Shown: positions 41,853 through 50,867, counted from the stretch's first letter. The stretch: DNA of 64,000 bases from Deltaproteobacteria bacterium (GCA_020853705.1 JADYYK010000014.1:1-64000); one strand, 5' to 3'. Numbers and translations are program-made. Notes: generated from the sequence alone by a model not told the origin.

Positions 41853-43285
41853 GCCTTCTTGAAGTTGAACTTGTCGTAGAGGTCGCGCAGGACGCCGGCG
41901 GGGTCCATGCGCTGCTTGATGCGCTGGTACACGGTGCGGTCGTAGATCTGCCAGAAGCGCTCGCGGGTGTAGAGGTTCTGCGAGATCAGCGTCTTGATGC
42001 CCCCGAGCTCGTAGGTCTTCTCCTCCAGGGCCTGCGAGTAGTCGACTCCTGGGGTGTCGTTGCGCTTGCCGTAGATCGCGCAGTCGACGTAGTAGCCGCC
42101 GCCCTGGGCCGCCTGCGCCGGCGCCACCCACGGATACGGCCGCGGCAGCCGGTAGGGCACCACCCACAGCGGCCAGAAGTCGACGGTCTTCACATACCAG
42201 TCCCAGAAGTCGCGCAGCCGCTTGCCGGGGATGAAGACGTCGACCACGACCTCGGGCTTGCGCTTGAACTTGAGCAGCGGCGCCAGCCGGCGCGACCAGG
42301 TCAGAAGGCGCGTCGACCCCAGCAGGAGCTTGCCCAGCACCAGGCGCACCGGGCGGCGCTCCAGGCCGGGCAGCGTGCGCGTCAGCCAGTGGCACTCGGT
42401 GTCATAGCGGAACAGGTAGTCCGGCGTGGTCAGCCAGTCCTCGCTGCGGGTGCGCGTGCTCTTGTAGAAGATGTCGAGGAAGCGGTAGTTCGACGGCCGG
42501 ACCCCGGCGGGCGGCGCCTCGGCGAAGCGGCCCAGGCACAGCACGAGCTCGTCGGGCGCGTGGATGATGCCGTCGATGAAGTCGACCCCGGGGTCGCGCT
42601 GGGCGGCGTCGAGCGCGGCCTCGAAGTCCTCGAAGCGGGCGTGGCGCACATACTCCAGGTGCACGTAGGGCTGGGCCGGGATGAGCTCGAAGGTCAGCGC
42701 GGTCAGGATCCCCAGCGTACCGTACGAGCCGTGCAGCATGTCGAACAGCTCGGGCTCCTGGGTGCGCGAGCAGCGCACCACCTCGCCGCTGGTCGACAGC
42801 GCCTCGTACTCCAGGCAGCTGTCGTGAAAACCGCCATATTTGTAGGACATCGACTCGACCGAGCAGCCCGACACCGCGCCGCCGATGGTGATGGTCTCGA
42901 GCTCGGGCACCAGCTTGGGGATGAGCCCGAACGGCAGCGTGCGCTTGACCAGCTCGACGAAGGTGACGCCGGGCTCCGCGGTCATGGTGCGCGCCGCCGG
43001 ATCGAAGGCCAGCACCTCGCGCAGAGCACGCACGTCGAGCTTCTTGTCCTTGTGGCGCGGGTCGTGCGGGTTGGGCACGAAGTGCGACACCGCGGCCTTG
43101 CCCAGCGACATCGGCGCGCCGCCGGCAGCGCCGGCGCTGGCCCGCGCGCGCAGGTCGGCGGCGATGCGCGCGACCCGGGCGTCGTGCTCGGGGAAGCGCC
43201 CCGCGGGCGCGGGCGCGGGCGCCTGGGTCGCAGTCGAGCTCACGGGGGTCGTGCCGGAGCCGGTCGTGGCCGCATCCATTTCCAT
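41849..43285 (-). CDS. FAD-linked oxidoreductase of the DHCR24 (delta-24 sterol reductase) type
   Basis: A 478-residue flavoprotein. The PCMH FAD-binding domain (about 55-230) includes AEPGVTFVELVKRTLP, PELETITIGGAVSG and CSVESMSYKYGGF. These align with the VLPELDDLTVGG and GIESSSHKYG segments of animal DHCR24, which reduces the C24 double bond of sterols. The C-terminal half includes WVVPYRLPRP and FWQIYD. A Pro/Ala-rich N-terminus (about 10-30) precedes the fold. Soluble bacterial relatives are mostly uncharacterised, so a sterol or other isoprenoid substrate is a suggestion. It is coupled to the 64-residue cysteine protein. TAGACG lies six bases before ATG. Confidence 0.88.
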   Translation of the reverse strand: MEMDAATTGSGTTPVSSTATQAPAPAPAGRFPEHDARVARIAADLRARASAGAAGGAPMSLGKAAVSHFVPNPHDPRHKDKKLDVRALREVLAFDPAARTMTAEPGVTFVELVKRTLPFGLIPKLVPELETITIGGAVSGCSVESMSYKYGGFHDSCLEYEALSTSGEVVRCSRTQEPELFDMLHGSYGTLGILTALTFELIPAQPYVHLEYVRHARFEDFEAALDAAQRDPGVDFIDGIIHAPDELVLCLGRFAEAPPAGVRPSNYRFLDIFYKSTRTRSEDWLTTPDYLFRYDTECHWLTRTLPGLERRPVRLVLGKLLLGSTRLLTWSRRLAPLLKFKRKPEVVVDVFIPGKRLRDFWDWYVKTVDFWPLWVVPYRLPRPYPWVAPAQAAQGGGYYVDCAIYGKRNDTPGVDYSQALEEKTYELGGIKTLISQNLYTRERFWQIYDRTVYQRIKQRMDPAGVLRDLYDKFNFKKA

Positions 43286-43291
43286 GGCCCC

Positions 43292-43297
43292 CGTCTA
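43292..43297 (-). promoter_or_regulatory. TAGACG box for flavoprotein gene
   Basis: TAGACG on the minus strand, six bases before ATG 43285; the GGGGG within the gap could instead serve as a weak Shine-Dalgarno. Confidence 0.3.
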
Positions 43298-43318
43298 GCA
43301 TGCGCGGCCGGGGGGCGG

Positions 43319-43324
43319 TAGTCT
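43319..43324 (+). promoter_or_regulatory. TAGTCT box before gene 43331
   Basis: TAGTCT, six bases, ATG 43331. The divergent gap to the flavoprotein ATG is only 45 bases, so the two -10 boxes lie 21 bases apart. Confidence 0.4.
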
Positions 43325-43330
43325 GGGCTC

Positions 43331-44494
43331 ATGAAGAAGCACGCCGGCCCGGCGCTGGCGCTCATGGCCGCGGTGATCATCTTGATCAGCGCGCTGTCCC
43401 GGTCATTCTGGACCGGGCGCACCCCGGATGGCCTGGCCCGGGCGTCGATCGGGCTGCGTGGCACGCGGGTGTGCACCCAGGGCGCCTGCGCCATCGTGCC
43501 GCACCGCGACTTCTTCGCTGCCGAGCGTCGCCTCAGGTACTGGGCCCTGGGCGCGACCTTCACCTTCTACCAGGCGCTCGTCGCCGCGGTCGTCCTGGCT
43601 GGCGCCGCGGTGCTGATGGCCACCGAGGGCCGCGCCACCTTGAATCGCTGGGCCGCCTTCCTGTGCGCCCTGCTGCTGCTGCAGCTGGCCGCCGTGGTGA
43701 TGGCCTTCCCGGGCGGGCCTGACAGCCACCTGGCGTGGGCGCTGCCGACCCTGGCGAGCAGCGCCCTGCTCGGGCTGGTCGCCGCCATCGCGCTCGCGGC
43801 GCAGGCCAGCACGGGCGCCGGCGAGCAGCGCGAGGCCGCCCTGGTCAAGCTGGCCGCCTCCGACGCCAGTGCGACCCCAGGGGCGGCGCGGGCCGCCGCC
43901 GCGCGCCCGCGCGCCCGCGCGCTGCAGGACGCCATCAAGGCCGCCAGCGGCATCACCCTGGCCAAGGCGGTCGGCGCCAGCGCCAGGCAGCCCGGCGGCG
44001 GCCCCAGCCAGGTCCGCGCCGCCGCCGCCGACGCCACCGCAGAGCTCTTGCGCTTCGTGGTGCGCGAGCTGGAGCTCGACGAGCGCGGCCTGACCACGCG
44101 CGGCGATGGCGGCACCCGGGAGCTCGGCTGGGCCGAGCTGGCCGAGGTCCACGCCGGCCAGCTGCCCGCCGACCCGCCCTTCGAGCGGCTGCACTTCGTC
44201 GACCTGGTGCCCGCCGGGCCAGCGCGCCCCGGGGCGCCCTACCGGCCCGACGGCCCTGCCCCGCTGGCCGAGCCGCTGCGACTGCTGCCGTCCACCCGCG
44301 TCAACTATGCCGCCCTGCCCGGCGGCGCCGCCACCACGTCGCTCGACAACCTGCGCCGCCTGGTCGCCCACGCCCAGGCGCAGCAGCCGGCGCTGATCCT
44401 GGACGCCGAGACCACGGCGTTCTCGACCGGCGGCCCGGCGCACCGCTACCTGGCGGTGGAGCAGTTCGCGCGCTACGACGCCCGCTACGGCTGA
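43331..44494 (+). CDS. Membrane protein, function unknown
   Basis: A 387-residue protein with about four membrane helices (roughly 7-25, 72-95, 103-125 and 135-160) followed by a cytoplasmic Ala/Arg-rich linker and a soluble C-terminal domain (about 235-387). The loop after the first helix has two Cys (RVCTQGACAIVPH), possibly disulfide-linked outside. The C-terminal domain has GTRELGWAELAEVHAGQ and LDNLRRLVAHAQ; the first resembles PH-like photosystem or YcxB-type strands, but I would not name it. The next gene starts 31 bases later. A TAGTCT box six bases upstream suggests leaderless start. Confidence 0.82.
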   Translation: MKKHAGPALALMAAVIILISALSRSFWTGRTPDGLARASIGLRGTRVCTQGACAIVPHRDFFAAERRLRYWALGATFTFYQALVAAVVLAGAAVLMATEGRATLNRWAAFLCALLLLQLAAVVMAFPGGPDSHLAWALPTLASSALLGLVAAIALAAQASTGAGEQREAALVKLAASDASATPGAARAAAARPRARALQDAIKAASGITLAKAVGASARQPGGGPSQVRAAAADATAELLRFVVRELELDERGLTTRGDGGTRELGWAELAEVHAGQLPADPPFERLHFVDLVPAGPARPGAPYRPDGPAPLAEPLRLLPSTRVNYAALPGGAATTSLDNLRRLVAHAQAQQPALILDAETTAFSTGGPAHRYLAVEQFARYDARYG

Positions 44495-44519
44495 CGCGGC
44501 GCCGCCCTCGCGGTATCGT
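44491..44519 (+). promoter_or_regulatory. Possible promoter of RMD1-family gene
   Basis: CTGACG (44491-44496, overlapping the previous stop) and TATCGT (44514-44519) with 17 bases between; GTG 44526 follows after six bases. Confidence 0.4.
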
Positions 44520-44525
44520 CGCCGC

Positions 44526-45311
44526 GTGCCCGCCGCCGCCCTCGCCTACGGCTTCGCCTCGACCTTCCCGCTGAAGGAGCTCGGCCCCGTGTTCGCAGGC
44601 ACCACGGTGCGCACCACCAAGAAGCAGATCGTCGCCGACTATGGCGGCGGCGGGATCGCGGTGGCGTTCGACTTCGGCGCCCTGGTCTTCATCAACGTCG
44701 GCGCCGAGGAGCGCGCCCGGGTCATCGCCGCGGTGCGCGCCAAGCTGCCCGAGGAGCCGCACGCCCCGCTGGAGGAGGACTTCGCCATCGACGTGCGCGA
44801 CGGCGCGCCCGCCCACGGCGAGGTGCGCTTCGACCGCGTCAGCGTGCCCGAGCTGTCCCCGGGCATGGTCGACGTCATCACGCTGCTGCTGGCGCAGTCG
44901 GTGTGCATCGACTACTACGACGAGGATCTGCGCGAGCTCCTGCGCAAGCTCGACAGCTGGGTCGACAAGATCAAGACCACCGGGCGCGCGCCACGGCAGT
45001 CGCGCGACATGACGCGCTTCGTGGGCGCCGCCATCGACACCAAGAACCAGATCATCGAGTCGCTGGCGCTGCTCGACAAGCCGGCCATCACCTGGGACAT
45101 CGAGGCGCTCGACCGGCTGTTCCGCGATCTGCGGGCCATGCTCGAGATCGAGGAGCGCTTCCGCGCCCTGGAGTACCGCCTGCGCACCATCCAGGAGACC
45201 CTGGAGCTGTTCCTCGATCTAGCCCAGACCCGCCGTATGCTGCTGCTCGAGACCACCGTGGTCGTCCTCATCCTGGCCGAGATCGTCCTCGGGCTGGCGC
45301 GCCTGCTGTGA
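44526..45311 (+). CDS. RMD1/YagE-family (DUF155) protein
   Basis: A 261-residue protein with the DUF155 plan. The N-terminal beta-rich half has GGGGIAVAFDFGALVFINV. A helical half follows, with DVITLLLAQSVCIDYYDEDL, then IGTKNQI-type VGAAIDTKNQIIESLALLD, and EERFRALEYRLRTIQETLELFLDLAQTRR (quoted in part as EYRLRTIQETLELF). One C-terminal membrane anchor (TTVVVLILAEIVLGLARLL) closes it. Yeast Rmd1/Rmd8 and bacterial relatives are membrane-anchored proteins of uncertain role, some tied to meiosis, mitochondrial translation or stress. GTG start; its stop is overlapped by a possible GTG start of the kinase gene. Confidence 0.92.
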   Translation: MPAAALAYGFASTFPLKELGPVFAGTTVRTTKKQIVADYGGGGIAVAFDFGALVFINVGAEERARVIAAVRAKLPEEPHAPLEEDFAIDVRDGAPAHGEVRFDRVSVPELSPGMVDVITLLLAQSVCIDYYDEDLRELLRKLDSWVDKIKTTGRAPRQSRDMTRFVGAAIDTKNQIIESLALLDKPAITWDIEALDRLFRDLRAMLEIEERFRALEYRLRTIQETLELFLDLAQTRRMLLLETTVVVLILAEIVLGLARLL

Positions 45312-45313
45312 GC

Positions 45314-47716
45314 ATGGGCGACGACAAGGGCGGCCCCGCTGCGGACGCCGCCGCCGCCGCCGCCGCCGCCGCCGCTGCCGCCGCTGCCGCCGCCACCGAC
45401 GACGCCGCCATCGAGGCGCTGCTCGCCGCCGGCCGCCATGGCGAGGCCGCCGCCGCGCTGACCGAGCGTGGCGGGCGCGCCGACCTCGAGCGCGCCATCG
45501 CGCTCTACGAGCGGCTGTGGAACTTCCGCGCCGCCGCCGCCCTGGCCCGCAAGCTGGGTGACCGCCCGCGCGCGCTGCGCCTGGCGCTGGAGGCCAAGGA
45601 CCCCGCCGAGCTGGCCGCCGCCGCCGCCGAGCTCGAGCGCGCGACGCCCGAGGAGCGCCGCGCCGCTGTGGCCCTCTACGAGGGGCGCCGCATGTGGCAG
45701 GAGGCCGCCGTGCTCAGCGAGAGCCTGGGCGAGCGCGCCGCCGCCGCCGAGCTGTTCGGCAAGGCCCACCTGCCGCTGGAGCAGGCCCGCCTGTACGAGG
45801 TCCTGGGCCGCCTGCGCGAGGCCGGCCAGGTCTACGAGGGGCTGCTCGCGGTCGAGGGCGGCCTGGGCGCCGGTGACACCGCGCGCGCCCACCTGGCGCT
45901 GGGGCGGATCCTGGAGGGCTTCCTGCGCCACGAGGCCGCGGTGCGCCACCTGCAGAAGGCGGTGCCCGACGCCGCGTCGGGGCCGCCCGCCGAGCGGCTG
46001 CTGCCGCTACCGCTGGCGGGCCTCGGCCTGCGCGAGGGCGCGCGTGACGCCCTCAAGCGCGCGCGACGCGCGGACCCCAACCTGCCCGAGGATCTCGACG
46101 CCGCCATCCGCATCCTGGCCCGCGAGCTGCGCGCCGGCCAGCTCGGCGGCGCCGGCGGCGAGGGTGACGCGCCCGCGGCCGAGGCCGACGCCGGGCGCTG
46201 GCTGATGGGGCGCTACCGGCTCGACCACCTGCTCGGCTCGGGCGGCTCGGGCCGCGTGTACCGCGCCTTCGACGCCGTGCGCGGCATCCCGGTGGCGGTC
46301 AAGATCTTCTCCGGCGTGTCGTCGCTCGACGCCAAGGACGATCGCGGTCGCAAGGCCTACTCGATGTTCCTGCGCGAGGCCCGGGTGCTGGGCACGCTGC
46401 GCCACCCGCACGTGGTCGAGCTGTACGACGTCGACGAGGCCGCCGGCTTCCTGGCCATGGAGCTCATGGTCGGCACCCTGGAGGCGCGCCTGCGCCCGCT
46501 GCTGCCGCTGGTCGAAGTGCCGCGCATCATCGAGGACGTGCTGGCCGGCCTCGAGGTCGCGCACCAGCGCGGCATCGTCCATCGCGATCTCAAGCCGGCC
46601 AACATCTTCTTCAGCGCCGCCGGGCGCGCCAAGCTGGGCGACTTCGGCGTCGCCCACCTGCTCGATCTGGGGCAGACCCAGACCGGCGGCTTCATCGGCT
46701 CGCTGGCCTACATGAGCCCGGAGCAGATCACCGGGGCCAAGCTGACCGTGGCAGCCGACTTCTACGCCCTCGGCGTCACCCTGTACCTGGTGTTGACCGG
46801 GCGCCTGCCCTTCCTGGGCCCCGACTTCGCGATGCAGCACCTCAGCGAGCCGCCGCCGCCGCCCAGCGTGGTCGCCGCCCTCAGCGAGCGCTTCGATCCC
46901 TTGCTGGCGCGCCTGCTGGCCAAGGCCCCCGGGGATCGCTACCAGACCGTCGAGGAGCTGCGCCGCGACCTCGCCGAGCTCGACTGGGGCGAGCGCGCCG
47001 CCGCCGACGCCTCGCGGCCGACCCGCACCGGGACCATGCGCATCCCCAACGCCCCCGCCGAGGAGAGCCGCCCGCCCAGCGAGGTCGAGCGCTATGTCGA
47101 CGAGACCCCGCTCGACGAGCAGCGCCCGGCGCACACGAGGTCCCACCTCGGCGCCGCGCGTGACGTCGTGCTGTCGCGCGGCGTCATCGTCGAGCGCTTC
47201 GAGCCCGGCGTGCTCGACGACACCGTGCTGGCAAGGCTGCAGGCCTTCGCCCGCGCTGGCGGCGCGGGCGTGCAGCGCATCCTGCGCATTGATCGCGCGA
47301 CCGGCCTGGTGGTCTACGAGCGGCCCGAGGCCGCGCCCACCGGTCGCACCACCGACACCCAGCCGCCCGAGGCCGCCGCCGCGCGCCGCCAGGTCCGGCT
47401 GCTGTCGACCCTGGCCGCCGCGCTGGCCGCGCTGCACCGCCAGGGCGTCGTGCACGGCGCCCTGACCGCCGACCGCGTGGTCGAGGAGCGCTTCGGCGTC
47501 ACCATCACCATCCACGGCCTGGCCGCGCCGCCCGCCAGCGGCGCCTCGCTGGCCGCCGACCTGGCCGCCGCCCTGGCCATCGCCGGCGTCAGCCCCGAGC
47601 ACCCCATCCCCGACGCCGCCGCGCTGGAGGCCCTGGCGCGCAGCCACGCCGAGGCCCTGGCCCGCGTCGAGCGCGAGCGCGCGCACGCCGCCGCCCTGCC
47701 CCCGCCGCTGCCCTGA
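45314..47716 (+). CDS. Ser/Thr protein kinase with TPR-like N-terminus and C-terminal pseudokinase lobe
   Basis: An 800-residue protein. A poly-Ala tract encoded by GCC repeats (about 9-27) precedes a TPR/SEL1-like helical array (30-280). The kinase domain (about 299-560) is complete: LGSGGSGRVYRAF, VAVKIF, HRDLKPANIFF (Asp near 423), GDFGVAH and YMSPEQ. After a linker a second region (about 610-780) retains kinase-like features but lacks catalysis: LHRQGVVHGALTADRVVEE stands where HRDLKPxN would be. No membrane helix. It may sense protein partners through the TPR part. GTG 45308 overlapping the RMD1 stop is an alternative start. Confidence 0.92.
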   Translation: MGDDKGGPAADAAAAAAAAAAAAAAAATDDAAIEALLAAGRHGEAAAALTERGGRADLERAIALYERLWNFRAAAALARKLGDRPRALRLALEAKDPAELAAAAAELERATPEERRAAVALYEGRRMWQEAAVLSESLGERAAAAELFGKAHLPLEQARLYEVLGRLREAGQVYEGLLAVEGGLGAGDTARAHLALGRILEGFLRHEAAVRHLQKAVPDAASGPPAERLLPLPLAGLGLREGARDALKRARRADPNLPEDLDAAIRILARELRAGQLGGAGGEGDAPAAEADAGRWLMGRYRLDHLLGSGGSGRVYRAFDAVRGIPVAVKIFSGVSSLDAKDDRGRKAYSMFLREARVLGTLRHPHVVELYDVDEAAGFLAMELMVGTLEARLRPLLPLVEVPRIIEDVLAGLEVAHQRGIVHRDLKPANIFFSAAGRAKLGDFGVAHLLDLGQTQTGGFIGSLAYMSPEQITGAKLTVAADFYALGVTLYLVLTGRLPFLGPDFAMQHLSEPPPPPSVVAALSERFDPLLARLLAKAPGDRYQTVEELRRDLAELDWGERAAADASRPTRTGTMRIPNAPAEESRPPSEVERYVDETPLDEQRPAHTRSHLGAARDVVLSRGVIVERFEPGVLDDTVLARLQAFARAGGAGVQRILRIDRATGLVVYERPEAAPTGRTTDTQPPEAAAARRQVRLLSTLAAALAALHRQGVVHGALTADRVVEERFGVTITIHGLAAPPASGASLAADLAAALAIAGVSPEHPIPDAAALEALARSHAEALARVERERAHAAALPPPLP

Positions 47717-47740
47717 AGCCCCCCGGGCCTCGACCTCGAC

Positions 47741-49381
47741 CTACCGCGACTCGGCCAGCAGCACGACCACGAACAGGGCGCCCTTGCCGATCTCGGCGTC
47801 GTCGCCCTGCGCGACGCCGATGCCGACGTGGCTCACGCTGGCGTCCTCCACGTTCTTGGCGCCGCCGATCTGCGAGATCGCCCCCACCACCATCAGGTTG
47901 GTCTTCACCACCGAGAAGCGCCCGCCCAGCTTGTCGAGGCCACTGTCCAGCCGCGCGGCCGCGTCATCACGCGGCGACCCCGCCGCCAGCTCGCGCGCGA
48001 AGGCGCTGGCCAGCTTGCCCAGCTCGGCGTCGTCGATGAGCTGCTTCACCCCGGGTCGCGCCTTGCGCCGCTCCGCGATCACGGCGCGCGCCTCGGCCAC
48101 CGCGCGCGCCACGTCGACCTTGGGCGGCACCCGGATGAACAGCTGGGTCACCAGCAGCTCGGGCCGCCCCGCGACCTCGCGCCCGAGCACGATCCCGATC
48201 CCCACGTGCGTCGCCTCGGGGCTGAGGATGTTGGCGCGATGGCCCGGGCTGCCCATCAGGCCGCGCTGCGCCTCCTCGGGCGAGTAGGCCCGCGCCACGT
48301 TCTCCAGCACCGTCGCGGTCCCGATCCGGGCCCGGCGCAGCCGGTCGCCCGCGCTGCCCGTGGTGGGCGACACGTGGCCCACGAAGTCGTGATCGAACAT
48401 GTCCTGGCTGTGCGCGCGCGCCACCGCCGCGACCCGCCCGTCCCACTGCAGCGCAGGCAGGCCATGCTGCACCCGGTCGGCGTTGAGCAGCGCCAGCACG
48501 CGCTCCTCGGCCTCGTTGCCGCTGCGCACCACCCCGACGTCGCCGCGCAGCACCACCTCGGTCGGCGGCGCGCTGCCGCAGTACACCGGGAAGTTCGCCA
48601 GCACCTCGGCGCCCAGCTTGTCCTGACCGCCGATCTCGACCTGGTAGCGGCCGTCGCGCTCGCAGCGCAGCCAGGTCCGGAAGCCGCCATCGGCCTCGCG
48701 CGAAAGCGGCAGCGTCTGCACCTTGCCGGCAGGGGGCGTGACCACGACGTGGGCGTCGCGATAGGGAAACAGCAGCCGTCCGCGCAGCTCGGCCGCGCCA
48801 CCGCTGGGCAGCGCGCGCGGCACCGGGTCAGTGTCGACCCAGCTCTCCTGCAGCGCGATCACCACGCGCCGCGTGGTCCCGGTGTCGGCGAATCCAGCCC
48901 CGAAGCGCCGGTACTTGCCCTCGGCCAGCACGGCCGGCAGCTTGAGGCGCAGCTCGTCGACCAGGGCGTCCTCGCCCCCTGGCGTCATCTCGACCACCAC
49001 CAGGTGCGGCGACGGCTCGATGATGCCGTGGTGCTGCAGCGCGAACTCGATGAGGTCGTAGGCCGGCGGCTCGTCCCCGGTCAGGGTGGTCGCCAGGTCG
49101 CGCGCCGCCGCCGCCAGCCGCGGATCGGGCAGCGGCGAGCTGCGCCCGGCCTCCAGCGCCTTCTGCGTCACCACGTCGAGCAGCAGCGACTCCAGCTCGC
49201 CCTCGGGCGGCTCGGGGTCGGTCGACTCGTTGTAGGTCCCCGCCGCCACAGTGGCGGGCCGGAACACGCCACGCGCCGGCGCCTCGCGCGGCACCGTGGG
49301 CTTGCCGTCGCCCCGCGGACAGCCCGCCAGCGCCAGCACGATGGCTGCCAGAGCGCTCCAAGCCAGCCACCTGCGGGTCAC
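47741..49381 (-). CDS. CAP/SCP-domain (YkwD-like) lipoprotein
   Basis: A 546-residue lipoprotein with lipobox LAGC. Residues about 30-290 are a two-part region of unknown fold with HLVVVEMTPGG and a carboxypeptidase-regulatory-like strand set (RLLFPYRDAHVVVTPP). The CAP domain (about 293-420) has LLNADRVQHGLPALQWD, ARAHSQDMF, FVGHVSP, LENVARAYS and SPGHRANIL; the two His and two Glu/Asp form the usual cavity. A C-terminal helical extension follows. Secreted CAP proteins bind lipids or act in envelope processes. GTG 49381 (TAAGCT five bases upstream) is preferred to TTG 49387, which would overlap that box. Confidence 0.92.
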   Translation of the reverse strand: MTRRWLAWSALAAIVLALAGCPRGDGKPTVPREAPARGVFRPATVAAGTYNESTDPEPPEGELESLLLDVVTQKALEAGRSSPLPDPRLAAAARDLATTLTGDEPPAYDLIEFALQHHGIIEPSPHLVVVEMTPGGEDALVDELRLKLPAVLAEGKYRRFGAGFADTGTTRRVVIALQESWVDTDPVPRALPSGGAAELRGRLLFPYRDAHVVVTPPAGKVQTLPLSREADGGFRTWLRCERDGRYQVEIGGQDKLGAEVLANFPVYCGSAPPTEVVLRGDVGVVRSGNEAEERVLALLNADRVQHGLPALQWDGRVAAVARAHSQDMFDHDFVGHVSPTTGSAGDRLRRARIGTATVLENVARAYSPEEAQRGLMGSPGHRANILSPEATHVGIGIVLGREVAGRPELLVTQLFIRVPPKVDVARAVAEARAVIAERRKARPGVKQLIDDAELGKLASAFARELAAGSPRDDAAARLDSGLDKLGGRFSVVKTNLMVVGAISQIGGAKNVEDASVSHVGIGVAQGDDAEIGKGALFVVVLLAESR

Positions 49382-49386
49382 AGCCA

Positions 49387-49392
49387 AGCTTA
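49387..49392 (-). promoter_or_regulatory. TAAGCT box for CAP lipoprotein
   Basis: TAAGCT on the minus strand, five bases before GTG 49381, downstream of a GGGG that could also act as ribosome-binding site. Confidence 0.3.
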
Positions 49393-49442
49393 CCCCAACG
49401 AACGGAACAGGACGCCTCGAAGCTGCGCCTCGAGGGGCCTGA

Positions 49443-50861
49443 TCACTTGGGCTGGGCCACCGGCGCCGCCTTGACCTCGCCCTTGGCGGCCGGGTTGAGC
49501 TCCTTCTTCATCAGCTCCGCGGCGCGCGCCGGGGTCAGCTTGTCGGGGCCCGCGCCGGGCAGCGGCGCGCCCCCGGCCGGCACCATCGGCACGCCGCTCG
49601 GCGGCACCATGCCGGTCTCGTCGGCGAAGGTCAGCTTGCCGAAGCGGCCGGTGTTGTGGAAGTCGGGCTCCACCGTGGCCGACCACGCCGCGGCGACCTG
49701 CTTGCCGCTCTTGCCGAGGTCGAAGCGGAAGAAGTTGGCGCGCAGCGACTGCCCCAGCGCGGGCGGCAGCTTGACCGCGGCGGCGTCCTGGCGACCGCGC
49801 ACCGCGGCCCACGGGATGGCCATCTCGGCGCTCCAGCCCTTGTCCTCGCCGTCCTTGCTGGCCAGGTCGCCGTCGATCATGACCGCGGTCTTCATGCCCT
49901 CGGCGGTCCAGTCATCCTGGTTGCCACGGCGCACCGGCAGGTACGAATCGAAGGTCGCGTTGTTGGGGTTGACCTGCAGCTCGACGTAGGTCTGGCCGTC
50001 GCCGTCGGCGTCGAGGAAGACCTCGAAGACATCCTGCGTCCACAGCTTGTCGTCGTGGTTCTTGAGGTCGCTCCACACGTGGGCGTCCTTGGCGGTGAAG
50101 GCGACGTACAGGAACTGGTCGTCCCACAGCACCTTGGCCTCGGCGCCCGGCTCGATGACCTTCTCGCCATTGAGCGAGTCCTTCAGCGTCCCCGTGGTCG
50201 GCGCGTTGACCCACGCGGCGTCGTCCAGCTTGCCGTCGATGACCGGCGCCTTGGCGGTCTTGCGCACCGTCAGATCCGGCACCGTGGGCGCCGCCGCGCC
50301 CTTGCCCGCGACCACCGGCAGCTTCAGCGCGACGACGCGGTTCTGGCCGTCCTGCTCGCCCGACAGCACCTTGAGGCGGTCGCCGCCCTTGTAGATCCCG
50401 ATGTGCACGGTGGCCACCGGCGCGGTCCAGTTCTTGGGCAGCGTCAGGGTGTACTCGTCGCGGATGATCTCGCCGGCCTTCCACTCCGAGACCTGGTACG
50501 AGCCCTTGACCGGCTTGTGGTCGATGTTGACCCAGTTGCCGTTGGGGCTGTCGCCGTTCAGGTGCTGGAACAGCTTCCAGCCGCGGCCGGTCGGCTGCAC
50601 CACCTTGAAGTAGTGCTGGATGACCACCTTCTCGCCGGGCGAGATGGTGTCCTTGTCATAGTCGCAGCCGAGGTAGACGATCTTGCCGTCGAGATCGGCG
50701 TTGACCGAGCGCTTGAGGCTGGCCGGCGCCGCGGTCAGGATGTTCTCCTTGCGCAGCTGCAGCTGCTTCTCGCTCGGTGCGCTCGAGCTCTTCTCGACGC
50801 AGGCAGCGAACGAACCAAGCACAGCGAGGCACAGGGTGATCTTCAGGCCATGTCGAAGCAT
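49443..50861 (-). CDS. Lipoprotein with CBM9-like domain
   Basis: A 472-residue lipoprotein, lipobox AAC in LGSFAAC (Cys21). The first half (about 40-190) is a beta-sandwich with VIQHYFKVVQPTGRGWKLFQ and NWVNIDHKPV. Residues about 205-400 form a carbohydrate-binding family 9-like domain, opening APVIDGKLDDAAWVNAP, then KVLWDDQFLYVAFTAKD, FEVFLDADGDGQTYVELQVN and WSAEMAIPWAAV. Such domains bind sugar chain ends, or in CBM9-like form sit on surface proteins. A Pro/Ala-rich tail ends the protein. A full promoter lies directly upstream: TTGAAA-N17-TATGTC, with ATG six bases on, so the transcript is probably leaderless. Confidence 0.93.
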   Translation of the reverse strand: MLRHGLKITLCLAVLGSFAACVEKSSSAPSEKQLQLRKENILTAAPASLKRSVNADLDGKIVYLGCDYDKDTISPGEKVVIQHYFKVVQPTGRGWKLFQHLNGDSPNGNWVNIDHKPVKGSYQVSEWKAGEIIRDEYTLTLPKNWTAPVATVHIGIYKGGDRLKVLSGEQDGQNRVVALKLPVVAGKGAAAPTVPDLTVRKTAKAPVIDGKLDDAAWVNAPTTGTLKDSLNGEKVIEPGAEAKVLWDDQFLYVAFTAKDAHVWSDLKNHDDKLWTQDVFEVFLDADGDGQTYVELQVNPNNATFDSYLPVRRGNQDDWTAEGMKTAVMIDGDLASKDGEDKGWSAEMAIPWAAVRGRQDAAAVKLPPALGQSLRANFFRFDLGKSGKQVAAAWSATVEPDFHNTGRFGKLTFADETGMVPPSGVPMVPAGGAPLPGAGPDKLTPARAAELMKKELNPAAKGEVKAAPVAQPK

Positions 50862-50867
50862 GGCGGG

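Noticed and set aside
44903..45313. N-terminal extension of the kinase at 45314
   Set aside because: It overlaps the whole second half of the RMD1-family gene in another frame and is Arg-rich noise.
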